Assembly (NCBI GenBank): GCA_019359395.1
Contig: JAHHHK010000009.1
Location: 62,001 to 126,000, forward strand
DNA length: 64,000 nt
Direction: 5' to 3'
Source of the DNA: Komarekiella atlantica HA4396-MV6
GTDB taxonomy: Bacteria > Cyanobacteriota > Cyanobacteriia > Cyanobacteriales > Nostocaceae
Part shown: piece by piece, positions 35,688 through 43,684 of the stretch
How the letters are laid out: every line of letters starts with the position of its first letter
Position numbering within the stretch: position 1 is the first letter of the stretch
The notes under the pieces: generated by a model
Told to the model about the DNA's origin: nothing
Database searches by the model: none
Seen by the model: only the letters and a program-made list of their open reading frames with translations
Program-made: the position numbers and the translations under genes

Positions 35688-37844
35688 ATGGCTGATTTAG
35701 ATACAAGAGAATGGTTGCTTACCAATGGCTTAGGAAGTTTTGCCAGTGGTACGGTTTCTGATGTTCGTACACGCACTTATCACGGTTGGCTATTTGCCGC
35801 TACAAACCCGCCTTCTGGGCGTACTCTGCTGATTTCCCACTTAGAAGCTAGCTTGGAAGTACTAGGGGACGTTGTGGCTCTGGGGACAAATTTTTGGAGC
35901 AATCGTCAGATTGAGCCGACGGGCTATGAATTGCTACGCTGTTTTGATATTAACCCAGTTCCAAAATGGATTTGGGGCAAGAATAATTGGCAGCTAACTA
36001 GACAATTGGTAATGCCTTACGGGTTGGTAGGGACTGGGGACTGGGGACTAGGGGGACAAGAGAAACAAAGACAAGGAGGGTCTTTTCTTAATTCCCAATC
36101 CCCATTGCCCCTTATCCCCAACGGGGGCCCCGAGTTCCCCAATACCCAATTTTGCCATCGGATTTTGATTCAGTATCGCTATGAGGGAATTGACGCGGCG
36201 ATTTTACGCCTGCGACTACTAATCGCCGATCGCGACTTTCACCGTCAGCAAACTGCCAGTCCAGAATTACAGTTCTCGCAATTGCTAGGGCAAAAACAAG
36301 TCTGTCTACAAGCGATAAATTCTGGGCACTTCGGCACAACTTGGCACTTGCGCTGGACACAAGGAAACTATCAGCCAGACGCAGTTTGGTATTGGAATTA
36401 TGGATTACCAGAAGAGACGCAACGGGGATTAAGCGATCGCGAAGACCTCTACAGCCCTGGTTACTTGAGTGTCGCTCTCCAGCCGGGAGATACAGTGACT
36501 CTAGAAGCACGGGTAGGTTTTCCCGATCCATTGGCAGATATTCTTACCCCTGAAACCTTTGCAGAAGCAGTGGAAGCAGAGCAAGAACGACTCTCTCAGA
36601 TTTTTGGATGGGAGAAAGAAAAGGAGCAAAAGCAGAGAAAGGAAGAGGGGGGGAAAGAACAATTAGAAATTACTTCCCCACTTCTCCAGTCTCTAACCTG
36701 GCAGCAACTACTTAAAGCAGGCGATCAATTTATCGTCTATCGAGCTTCAATTGCTGGCCCTACAATCATTGCTGGTTATCACTGGTTTGATGACTGGGGG
36801 CGTGATACTTTGATTGCCTTACCGGGGTTAGCGCTAGTTCCACAGCGCTTCGATCTGGCAAAAGGACTATTGCGAACTTTTGGGCATTACTGTCGCAACG
36901 GTTTAATTCCCAATACATTTCCTGATGTCGATGGCGAACCGTCTTATAACAGTATTGATGCAGCACTGTGGTGGATTGAAACTTTAGGACTTTATTTAGA
37001 AGCTACCCAAGACTGGCAATTTCTGGCAGAGCAATTCCCCATAGTTCAGCAAATCCACAAAGCTTTTGTCGGTGGTACACGCTACAATATTCAAGCTGAT
37101 GCCACTGATGGGCTGGTTGGTTGGGATGCTCGTAGTGTAGCCCTTACCTGGATGGATGTGGTGATTGGGGCGGAGCCTGTCACTCCTCGTTGCGGAAAGC
37201 CTGTGGAAATCAACGCGCTGTGGTATTCTGCTTTATGTTGGGTTAGTCAGTGGGCAGAACGCCTGAGCCAGCTACAATTTGGCGAACCAGTGCGTTTGGC
37301 TAAGCAATCACAGCGTTATGCCCAGCAAGCACAACAAGTGAAACTCTCTCTACAAAAGTTTTGGAATCCTCAGCTAGGCTACTTGTACGATACTATCGAA
37401 CCGGACGATCGCCGAAATTTTCAAATTCGTCCCAATGCTGTTTTGGCCCTGTCGCTGCACCATTGTGGGTTTTCTCCACAGCAAGGGTGTCAGATATTGG
37501 ATCTAGCAACCACCAGCTTGCTTACTCCCTATGGTCTTCGTAGCCTTGATCCAGGCGATCCAGAATACATAGGCAAGTGCGCTGGCGGCCCCCATGATCG
37601 CGATCGCGCCTATCACCAAGGTACTGTTTGGAGTTGGCTGATTGGCCCTTATATTCGTGCTTGGCAAAGGTTTTACCCAAATCAACCACTACCTTTTGAT
37701 TGGCAACCCCTGCTGAATCATTTCCTATCTGGTGCTTGTCTTGGCTCTATTTCTGAGATTTTTGATGGTGACTCGCCTCATACACCCAGAGGTGCGATCG
37801 CTCAAGCTTGGTCGGTTGCTGAAGTGATCCGCCACTTACCTTGA
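35688..37844 (+). CDS. Amylo-alpha-1,6-glucosidase family (glycogen-debranching-type) enzyme
   Basis: 718 residues. The N-terminal domain (REWLLTNGLGSFASGTVSDVRTRTYHGWL) and the (alpha/alpha)6 catalytic part (GYHWFDDWGRDTLIALPGL, NTFPDVDGEPSYNSIDAALWW, GGPHDRDRAYHQGTVWSWLIGPY) are those of GDE_N/GDE_C proteins. It probably hydrolyses alpha-1,6 branch glucose in glycogen. Residues about 115-153 (GDWGLGGQEKQ...) and about 307-330 (EKEKEQKQRKEEGG) have unusual composition; the first is encoded by DNA identical in type to the GGGGACTGGGGA/CCCAATCCCC spacers of this genome. The frame continues through both. Confidence 0.88.
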   Translation: MADLDTREWLLTNGLGSFASGTVSDVRTRTYHGWLFAATNPPSGRTLLISHLEASLEVLGDVVALGTNFWSNRQIEPTGYELLRCFDINPVPKWIWGKNNWQLTRQLVMPYGLVGTGDWGLGGQEKQRQGGSFLNSQSPLPLIPNGGPEFPNTQFCHRILIQYRYEGIDAAILRLRLLIADRDFHRQQTASPELQFSQLLGQKQVCLQAINSGHFGTTWHLRWTQGNYQPDAVWYWNYGLPEETQRGLSDREDLYSPGYLSVALQPGDTVTLEARVGFPDPLADILTPETFAEAVEAEQERLSQIFGWEKEKEQKQRKEEGGKEQLEITSPLLQSLTWQQLLKAGDQFIVYRASIAGPTIIAGYHWFDDWGRDTLIALPGLALVPQRFDLAKGLLRTFGHYCRNGLIPNTFPDVDGEPSYNSIDAALWWIETLGLYLEATQDWQFLAEQFPIVQQIHKAFVGGTRYNIQADATDGLVGWDARSVALTWMDVVIGAEPVTPRCGKPVEINALWYSALCWVSQWAERLSQLQFGEPVRLAKQSQRYAQQAQQVKLSLQKFWNPQLGYLYDTIEPDDRRNFQIRPNAVLALSLHHCGFSPQQGCQILDLATTSLLTPYGLRSLDPGDPEYIGKCAGGPHDRDRAYHQGTVWSWLIGPYIRAWQRFYPNQPLPFDWQPLLNHFLSGACLGSISEIFDGDSPHTPRGAIAQAWSVAEVIRHLP

Positions 37845-37886
37845 TTTGGGGTTTGAGTTCAAAACCCAGGCTTAAAAACTTTTAAA

Positions 37887-37960
37887 TGGCTCAGGTCGGA
37901 TTTGAACCAACGACCCCAGGCTTATGAGTCCCGTGCTCTAACCAACTGAGCTACTGAGCC
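37887..37960 (-). tRNA. trnM-CAU: tRNA-Met (anticodon CAU)
   Basis: Minus-strand cloverleaf: acceptor GGCTCAG/CTGAGCC perfect, D arm GCTCAGTTGGTTAGAGC, anticodon loop CTCATAA (CAU), T arm GTTGGTTCAAATCCGAC, discriminator A, CCA not encoded. The anticodon stem CGGGA/GCCTG has one mismatch next to the loop and one G-U. D arm and acceptor resemble elongator tRNA-Met rather than initiator; a tRNA-Ile with modified CAU is less likely but cannot be excluded. Confidence 0.88.
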
Positions 37961-38136
37961 AGATTTATTTACATCGTTATCTAATATAGCATACAAATCT
38001 GGTCAAGGCTAGCCTATTTAGCGATGAATTTTTCTATTACTAATACCAATTCAATTAATGATTGCAACAAATTCTCTGTACAGAAGATTCTTTTTTCAAA
38101 ATGGCATAATTCTGTTGTTGTTGAAATGATAGACAG

Positions 38137-38160
38137 CAAAAGAGGGAGGTAAACTCCCTC
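38137..38160 (-). terminator. Terminator of the LysM/M23 gene
   Basis: GAGGGAG, loop, CTCCCTC (38142-38160) followed on the minus strand by TTTTGCTG, about 40 bp after the stop of the peptidase gene. A compact GC-rich stem with a short T run in the correct orientation. Confidence 0.7.
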
Positions 38161-38199
38161 AACAAACAAAGCAATTTTTTAGATAGAGACAGTCAATAA

Positions 38200-40533
38200 T
38201 TACAGACGTTCTTGGGGAAGCATGGCTATTGGGTTAACTGCGCCTTTGCCTGATGCATGAATTTCAAAATGGCTATGTGGGCCAGTGCTGTGCCCAGTGG
38301 AACCCATTAAAGCAATTGTTGATCCTTGGCTTACCTGCTGACCAGGTTGCACCAGAATCTTGCTGTTATGAGCATAGCGAGTCATGCTACCGTCAGGATG
38401 GCGGATTTCGACAAGTTTGCCGTAGCCACCACTGTTCCAGCCAGCTTTTTCTACTGTCCCTTCAGCTGAGGCAATAATCGGCGTACCAGTGGAGTTAGCA
38501 ATATCAATTCCTTTGTGCATTCTTCCCCAGCGCCAGCCATAGCCAGAAGTAAGAACACCCTTCGCTGGCCAAGTAAAAGCTACAGACGAAGTAGATGGGG
38601 GGGGTAGAGTTTCGTCAATTGACCTAGGTAGGTATTGATCTACTGCTGCTAAAGGCGGTATCGGTAGCTGTGGAGAAACGGTAGTTCCTCGCATCCTTCC
38701 TAAAGAATCAGAGGAGTTTACACCAGTCGATGGCGTTGCTATCTTCTTCGTGCTAGATGGAGTACGGGAGGGAGTCCACTGACTAGCAGACCCTAGATTC
38801 GGTAGATTCGGCAAGAACTCTGGATTTACTGGTTCGCTAGTGGGTCTAGCAGCACGGAATTGAGGCTTAACGGGTTGGGTGCTATAGGTTGTATTCCCAA
38901 TGGGTGTCGGAACTGGAATCGGTATCGCCAGATTAGTTGGTCGAGAAGCAAAGTTAGATACTGGACTGAGATTATTAGCACTAGAAACCGGAATCTGTAC
39001 CGCAGCAATATTATTGGTTTCGGTAGCTTCCGGCACAACTAAGTTTCCAGACTGTTGAGCGCGATATTTCTCTTGTAATCTCTGGATTTCCGCTTGTAAG
39101 CTTTGCAGACGTTCATTTTTTGCCCTTGCTACCTTCTGAGCCGGTTTTTTAGGCAGTTGTATTTCGGCAAAAGTTGTTGGTGGAATATCTCCACCGACGC
39201 CACGAGAAGTTGCGGCATTAGAAGATGTTTTTGGAGCGATATTAGTATTTGCCTGAATCCGATTGTTCGCAGTTACCGATGTAGGGACGGGAATACTGCT
39301 GTTGTCGGCAATAACTGGTAGTTGTGAAGCAACAGGTAGGTTTAAGTTGACGCCAGCTGTGTTCACAGGGGTAGTAGCTACTCTGGCAGTAGTGTTACTG
39401 GACTCCCTAAAACTGGGCTTAAACGATACAGCTGTGTCAACTTGAGCAGTGGGAATAATCAGTTTTTGACTGATTTGCAATTGGTTGGGGTTGTTGAGAC
39501 TATTTACCTTGACTAGTTCTGATACTGAAGTGCCATGATGGTTAGCGATCGCTGCTAGTGTATCTCCAGGCTTAACTTCGTATGCTGTTGAGGCTGATGC
39601 CACAACTGTTGGTGTAGCTGGTGTAGGTGTTGTTACTTGCTGAACTGAAGCATTTGTCTCTTGCTTCTGTTTTAACCTCGATATCAGATTGGCTTTGCTT
39701 GCATCGGCCGCTATTTCTGATTGGGCTAATACAGTTTTCTCAACTACAGTCGATGACTGTGCCAACTCAATACCAGCATATTGTGATAAATTTTTGCTCT
39801 CCCCAGACCGCAGCTCCGCCAGGCTCTTTCTTAAACGGTTCGATTTTTCTTGTAAGCGATTTAGTGCAAACTCTTGTTGTGCTTTAAGTTGTGCATTAAT
39901 TTCTCCGTTTGCTGTGTCAGATGCCACTGCTTGCGGTCGAGCAGTCAGGGATGTGTTTCTACCATTGTCAGTGCTAGAGGATTTTTGTGTCGTCTCAGAT
40001 AGCTTGTTGACTGTTTGAAAATCGGTATTAACTGAAGTATTGCTTAGTCCCTGTGCTACTTGAGATTTTAAGTAGATGGAATTTTTATAAGTTGTTGGGG
40101 AAAGTGTTTCTGATACAGGAACTTGTACAGACATTCCACTTGCCACAACTTGCCATTTAGCTTCAAGCCCAGGCACTTGTGAAACTGCCGTTGGTTCCAC
40201 TATGACAGGATTTTCAGGCACGCTCGCTGATGAGACGGCTCGGGACTCCAGCTTTGTGGAGGCAAATTTCACCTCAGTGTCAGGAGCAGCCGGAATTGTT
40301 GAGGTTGCCTTTTGGCTACCTACAGGCGCAGCTGCTTGGGCTTGATCGCTTTGTCGAGTCACCAAAAGGCTGGTTGCTCCCATAGAGATTGCCAAGCCAA
40401 TCATGGCAGCTTTTGTCCGCACCCGGCGGTTAACTTTTGGATTAATCACATTTAGCTGTTCTACCGGGGCATCATCGCTACTAGGGGTATTTTCCAACAC
40501 AGCCTTCACTCTCTTTTTCAATGCTCGTTTCAA
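38200..40533 (-). CDS. LysM and M23 peptidase domain protein (cell envelope)
   Basis: About 777 residues. The start is taken as TTG 40533 (LKRALKKRVKAVLENTP) because AGGAGG lies six bases before it; the frame extends 21 codons further without such a site. Domains: basic cytoplasmic N terminus, one transmembrane helix (about residues 44-60), a long Ser/Thr/Pro/Gln linker with a coiled-coil stretch, one LysM domain (YEVKPGDTLAAIANHHG to LIIP, about 315-358), a second coiled-coil patch, and a C-terminal M23 peptidase (YGWRWGRMHKGIDIAN, RYAHNSKIL, HSHFEIH) with the HxxxD and HxH zinc ligands. Likely peptidoglycan remodelling or septal factor. Confidence 0.9.
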   Translation of the reverse strand: MKRALKKRVKAVLENTPSSDDAPVEQLNVINPKVNRRVRTKAAMIGLAISMGATSLLVTRQSDQAQAAAPVGSQKATSTIPAAPDTEVKFASTKLESRAVSSASVPENPVIVEPTAVSQVPGLEAKWQVVASGMSVQVPVSETLSPTTYKNSIYLKSQVAQGLSNTSVNTDFQTVNKLSETTQKSSSTDNGRNTSLTARPQAVASDTANGEINAQLKAQQEFALNRLQEKSNRLRKSLAELRSGESKNLSQYAGIELAQSSTVVEKTVLAQSEIAADASKANLISRLKQKQETNASVQQVTTPTPATPTVVASASTAYEVKPGDTLAAIANHHGTSVSELVKVNSLNNPNQLQISQKLIIPTAQVDTAVSFKPSFRESSNTTARVATTPVNTAGVNLNLPVASQLPVIADNSSIPVPTSVTANNRIQANTNIAPKTSSNAATSRGVGGDIPPTTFAEIQLPKKPAQKVARAKNERLQSLQAEIQRLQEKYRAQQSGNLVVPEATETNNIAAVQIPVSSANNLSPVSNFASRPTNLAIPIPVPTPIGNTTYSTQPVKPQFRAARPTSEPVNPEFLPNLPNLGSASQWTPSRTPSSTKKIATPSTGVNSSDSLGRMRGTTVSPQLPIPPLAAVDQYLPRSIDETLPPPSTSSVAFTWPAKGVLTSGYGWRWGRMHKGIDIANSTGTPIIASAEGTVEKAGWNSGGYGKLVEIRHPDGSMTRYAHNSKILVQPGQQVSQGSTIALMGSTGHSTGPHSHFEIHASGKGAVNPIAMLPQERL

Positions 40534-41327
40534 AGACGACCTCCTATGATCACTAGCGCTTAACTGATCTCGATTTTTCAGCTGGATACTAGTCAATGAT
40601 TTAGATCACAACGAACGATAGATCAAGATCACAATTCACCAGAGATGCTTAAGCAAGATTAACCTGCTTCTCTGATTTAGACAAGTTTACACTTATTCGC
40701 AAAACTTAAAGTTGCTGTGCTTAACTTGTCCGAACCACTCCTCACACATTTGTTTTTGCTTTTTGCAGTTGTCCGCGCTTGTCTTGCTTCAATTGCGGAG
40801 ACTGGACAAACACACATTTGCCAAGTCCACTGTCGCTGCCAGGAATTAAACTGCGGCGACTTCTGGAAAAGCGTTGTCCTCTGCTGTAGATATCTTCAAG
40901 ATATTTCTACCAAATCCGTCTTCCCAACACGAGACTTTACGTTGATTATTCCCTAAAAAACAACCGTATGAACTCCCAGCTACTTTTGGGCTAATTTCCC
41001 AAGCTCATCGAGTCAAAATAGCTGAAATATATCATAAGACTGGGTTTTCCCGGTTTTGTTCCTGAATTTGGGATGATTCAAATTCATCAAAATCTATCAT
41101 TCAAATTTGGTATTGCCCCGAATTTTATATACAAATTTCTTATAATATCCTCCCCATATTCGTAAGTATCTTCTACTACAATTTGACCATAAATTTCAAT
41201 TTAAGTATATTAACCAAGATTATTGCTGTAACAAAAGAGATGTTTGCAGCTAAAACTCACTTGCTCAGTAAATTTCTGGTATAATTTAGGTATTTACACT
41301 TAAGAAAATCGCTAATAACGTTAAAAA
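40534..41327. other. Long intergenic region upstream of the LysM/M23 gene
   Basis: About 790 bp. It should contain the peptidase promoter and a long 5' leader. A plus-strand 11-mer ACTCCTCACAC at 40737-40747 equals the core of the cyanobacterial Yfr1 RNA, preceded by a stem GACAAGTT/AACTTGTC (about 40680-40729), but no terminator hairpin follows. The remainder is AT rich near 41040-41320. A 79-codon ORF across the region has no supporting features. Confidence 0.4.
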
Positions 41328-41789
41328 TTATTGTAAATAACCTAACTGGCGGCGGGCTTCAAACAAACCAATTGCGACACTTACTGATAGATTTAAGCTG
41401 CGAACTCCTGGTTGGGCCATGGGAATGTATAAATTAGCGTCAGTTGCGGAGAGGACGCTTGGTGGTAAACCTGTAGTTTCACTACCAAACAGTAGCCAAT
41501 CATCTGCTTGAAACTGAAAGCTGACGTAATTAAAACTTCCATTGACCGTGAAACCTAACCATCTTCCTCCACGCTCTTGATGTATGATTTTAAACGCTTC
41601 TAGCGATTCATGATAGTGCAGCTTGACATATGGCCAGTAATCCAAACCAGCTCTTTTAAGGTAGCGATCGCTAATTTCAAATCCTAAAGGGCCCACCAAA
41701 TGCAATTCCGTACCTGTAGCGGCACAAGTTCGAGCAATATTACCTGTGTTGGGAGGGATTTGCGGGTTAACTAAGACTACCTGAGGCAT
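41328..41789 (-). CDS. trmL: tRNA (cytidine/uridine-34-2'-O)-methyltransferase
   Basis: 153 residues, the minimal SPOUT fold of TrmL: VVLVNPQIPPNTGNIARTCAATG, LDYWPYVKLHYHESLEAF, LFGSETTGLPP and the C-terminal knot motif YIPMAQPGVRSLNLSVSVAIGLFEARRQ. It methylates the ribose at the wobble position of certain leucine tRNAs. ATG start 41789. Length and C terminus match TrmL rather than longer TrmH/RlmB proteins. Confidence 0.94.
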   Translation of the reverse strand: MPQVVLVNPQIPPNTGNIARTCAATGTELHLVGPLGFEISDRYLKRAGLDYWPYVKLHYHESLEAFKIIHQERGGRWLGFTVNGSFNYVSFQFQADDWLLFGSETTGLPPSVLSATDANLYIPMAQPGVRSLNLSVSVAIGLFEARRQLGYLQ

Positions 41790-42321
41790 TGTTGGGGAAA
41801 CTTACGTATTGTATAAAATAATGTATTGTGAATGTTAAATCTACCAAAGGGTAGAGGTGATATATAGGTTTTATTAATAATCACCAAGCGATCGCCATCG
41901 ATTAGATTTTTAAAATAGACAATAAATAATCCCAAAACATTATCTGACAGTGTGCTGAAACAACTACATAATGTAGTTGCCAGGATGTCTAACAGTAAAC
42001 AGTAAACATGATTGAGTTTAAGGAGAACTGCTAAGGGGGCAATCACTTCCAACTGAACAACTAATAACCCAAAGCCGACTAGTAGGCACTATCTGGCGGA
42101 TTTAAATCCCCACCTGTTTACTGTTTACCGTTTACTGTTCACTGATTTAAGAGGGCGAGTACTTACAACTGAACACTAATATCCCAAAGCCGATTAGTGT
42201 TAGGCACTATCTGGCGGGTTTAAATCCCCCACCTGTTTACTGTTTACCGTTTACTGTTCACTGATTTAAGAAATACTAGCAACTTCAAGAAAATATACCA
42301 TTTGTTAGATGGCAGAAGATG
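41790..42321. other. Spacer between trmL and gshA, mainly repeat
   Basis: About 530 bp. The half nearer gshA is the composite repeat at 41993-42272, described separately. The half nearer trmL (41790-41990) is AT rich; a 91-codon minus-strand ORF reading through it and into the repeat is not considered real. Confidence 0.5.
41993..42272. repeat. Second copy of the composite TAAACAGT/TGTTTACTG repeat
   Basis: Same building blocks as 11287-11615: AACAGTAAACAGTAAACATG at the left, AACTAATAACCCAAAGCCGA, CACTATCTGGCGGATTTAAA and TGTTTACTGTTTACCGTTTA, the right portion appearing twice with period about 114 bp (near 42060-42150 and 42175-42265). The arrangement is a duplicated right half, whereas the first copy has a duplicated left half. 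Confidence 0.8.
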
Positions 42322-43461
42322 TTAAGCCATCAAGGACGAACACAATTTGTTTTCGAGTTCGATTTCGCGTTCTTGGGTGGCAACAATAGCCTGAGTGATG
42401 ACGCGCTGAGTGTCAAAACCAACTGCATGTAACTGCAACCACTGTTGGGCTTCATTACCTTCGCGGAGGATTTTGTTTATGGGGGAAAGGAAACAGCTAA
42501 AGTTATTTTGTTTAGCGATCGCCCAAACGTCCTGGTAGATTTCAGCAATCCAATCTCTAGCTAAAATGCTTCTACCATCTTGCCAATGTGTGAGATGGGC
42601 ATCAAGACTAGCTGTAGCAGCAGCAGTTTCGTTATTAGTAGCCAGGGTAATTAATTCTTCGGGAGAGAAGGTACTTTGGCTTAATGGGTCAATGCTGGGA
42701 TTTGCGATTATTTGTAATAAACGCGCTTCTAATAAGGCACAAATCGCCAACAAGGCAATTGGATCTGTGACTAAATCGCAAATCCGCAGTTCTAAGCGAT
42801 TTAGGTCATAGGGGCGGCGATCGCCATTTGGTCGTACTGATGTCCACAGATGCCGCACGTTTTGCATTGTACCGATAGCCAGTTGATGTTCTACCCACCG
42901 AATATGATCGGCGTGGCTGGCAAATAACGGTACATGGGTGGGTGTTTGTGGGAAGACGCCCCAACGGGTGGAGTGATAGCCAGTAGCTTTGCCATCAAGA
43001 AAGGGAGATGAGGCACTGAGGGCAACAAATAGGGGTGCTTCTGTACGGATCACCCGACACGCCCGCATTAATACTTCTGGGTCACTGATGCCTATATTGA
43101 TATGTACGCTGGCGGTGACTACTTTAGTGCCGTAGGTGTTCTCGATGTAGTCGTGATAGGGATTAGTTGGATCGGAACGCAAAAAGCGATCGCTACCACC
43201 CAAAGACAGGGTACTCCCCGGTATCAAGGTGTAATCGCCCAGACGGTTGAGGTAATTTCGCAACTCCCGCCGAGGACGCAGTAAGGCACACAATAGGTTC
43301 TCATAATTATGGGATGGTTGAGTTATGTATTCTACGTTGCGGCTATCTGGCTCACGCACAAATCCATCCAAATCTGCGACAATTTTGTCGGAGAGACCAA
43401 CGATTTCACCTTGAGGTGTGCCAGTGTACATCTCAATCTCAAAGCCTTTCGATAAGACCAC
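42322..43461 (-). CDS. gshA: Glutamate-cysteine ligase, cyanobacterial type
   Basis: 379 residues from GTG 43461 with AAGGAG nine bases before. It matches the cyanobacterial GshA/GCS2-like family: MVLSKGFEIEMYTG, DSRNVEYITQPSHNYENLL, LIPGSTLSLGGSDRF, VTASVHINIGIS and RRPYDLNRLELRICDLV. It joins glutamate and cysteine in the first step of glutathione synthesis. It stands alone; gshB is not in the window. Length is family-typical. Confidence 0.94.
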   Translation of the reverse strand: MVLSKGFEIEMYTGTPQGEIVGLSDKIVADLDGFVREPDSRNVEYITQPSHNYENLLCALLRPRRELRNYLNRLGDYTLIPGSTLSLGGSDRFLRSDPTNPYHDYIENTYGTKVVTASVHINIGISDPEVLMRACRVIRTEAPLFVALSASSPFLDGKATGYHSTRWGVFPQTPTHVPLFASHADHIRWVEHQLAIGTMQNVRHLWTSVRPNGDRRPYDLNRLELRICDLVTDPIALLAICALLEARLLQIIANPSIDPLSQSTFSPEELITLATNNETAAATASLDAHLTHWQDGRSILARDWIAEIYQDVWAIAKQNNFSCFLSPINKILREGNEAQQWLQLHAVGFDTQRVITQAIVATQEREIELENKLCSSLMA

Positions 43462-43684
43462 TTTAAATTACTCCTTGGCTCTCCCAGCTTATAAATTGTA
43501 TCAAATTAAACGAATCTCTGCATATACATCTAAGTGAATAAGAAAGTTAAAAATTAGTTACGCAAGAAGTTAGAAAGATAGTTTTTATTTTCTCTCCAAA
43601 GAATGATGAATACTAGCAGGAGAAAAAATCAACTTTATAATTTATAATGTACAGACCATAATTAATCCCTCATTTAAAATTGAC

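Noticed and set aside
40717-40956. 79-codon plus-strand ORF upstream of the LysM/M23 gene
   Set aside because: No ribosome-binding site, no recognisable domain, unusual cysteine-rich composition typical of spurious frames.
40534-41000. c-di-AMP (ydaO-yuaA) riboswitch expected before LysM/M23 genes
   Set aside because: The minus-strand leader was read for the conserved blocks of this class and none was found.
41777-42052. 91-codon minus-strand ORF overlapping trmL start
   Set aside because: Extends through AT-rich spacer into the composite repeat; no homology-like pattern.
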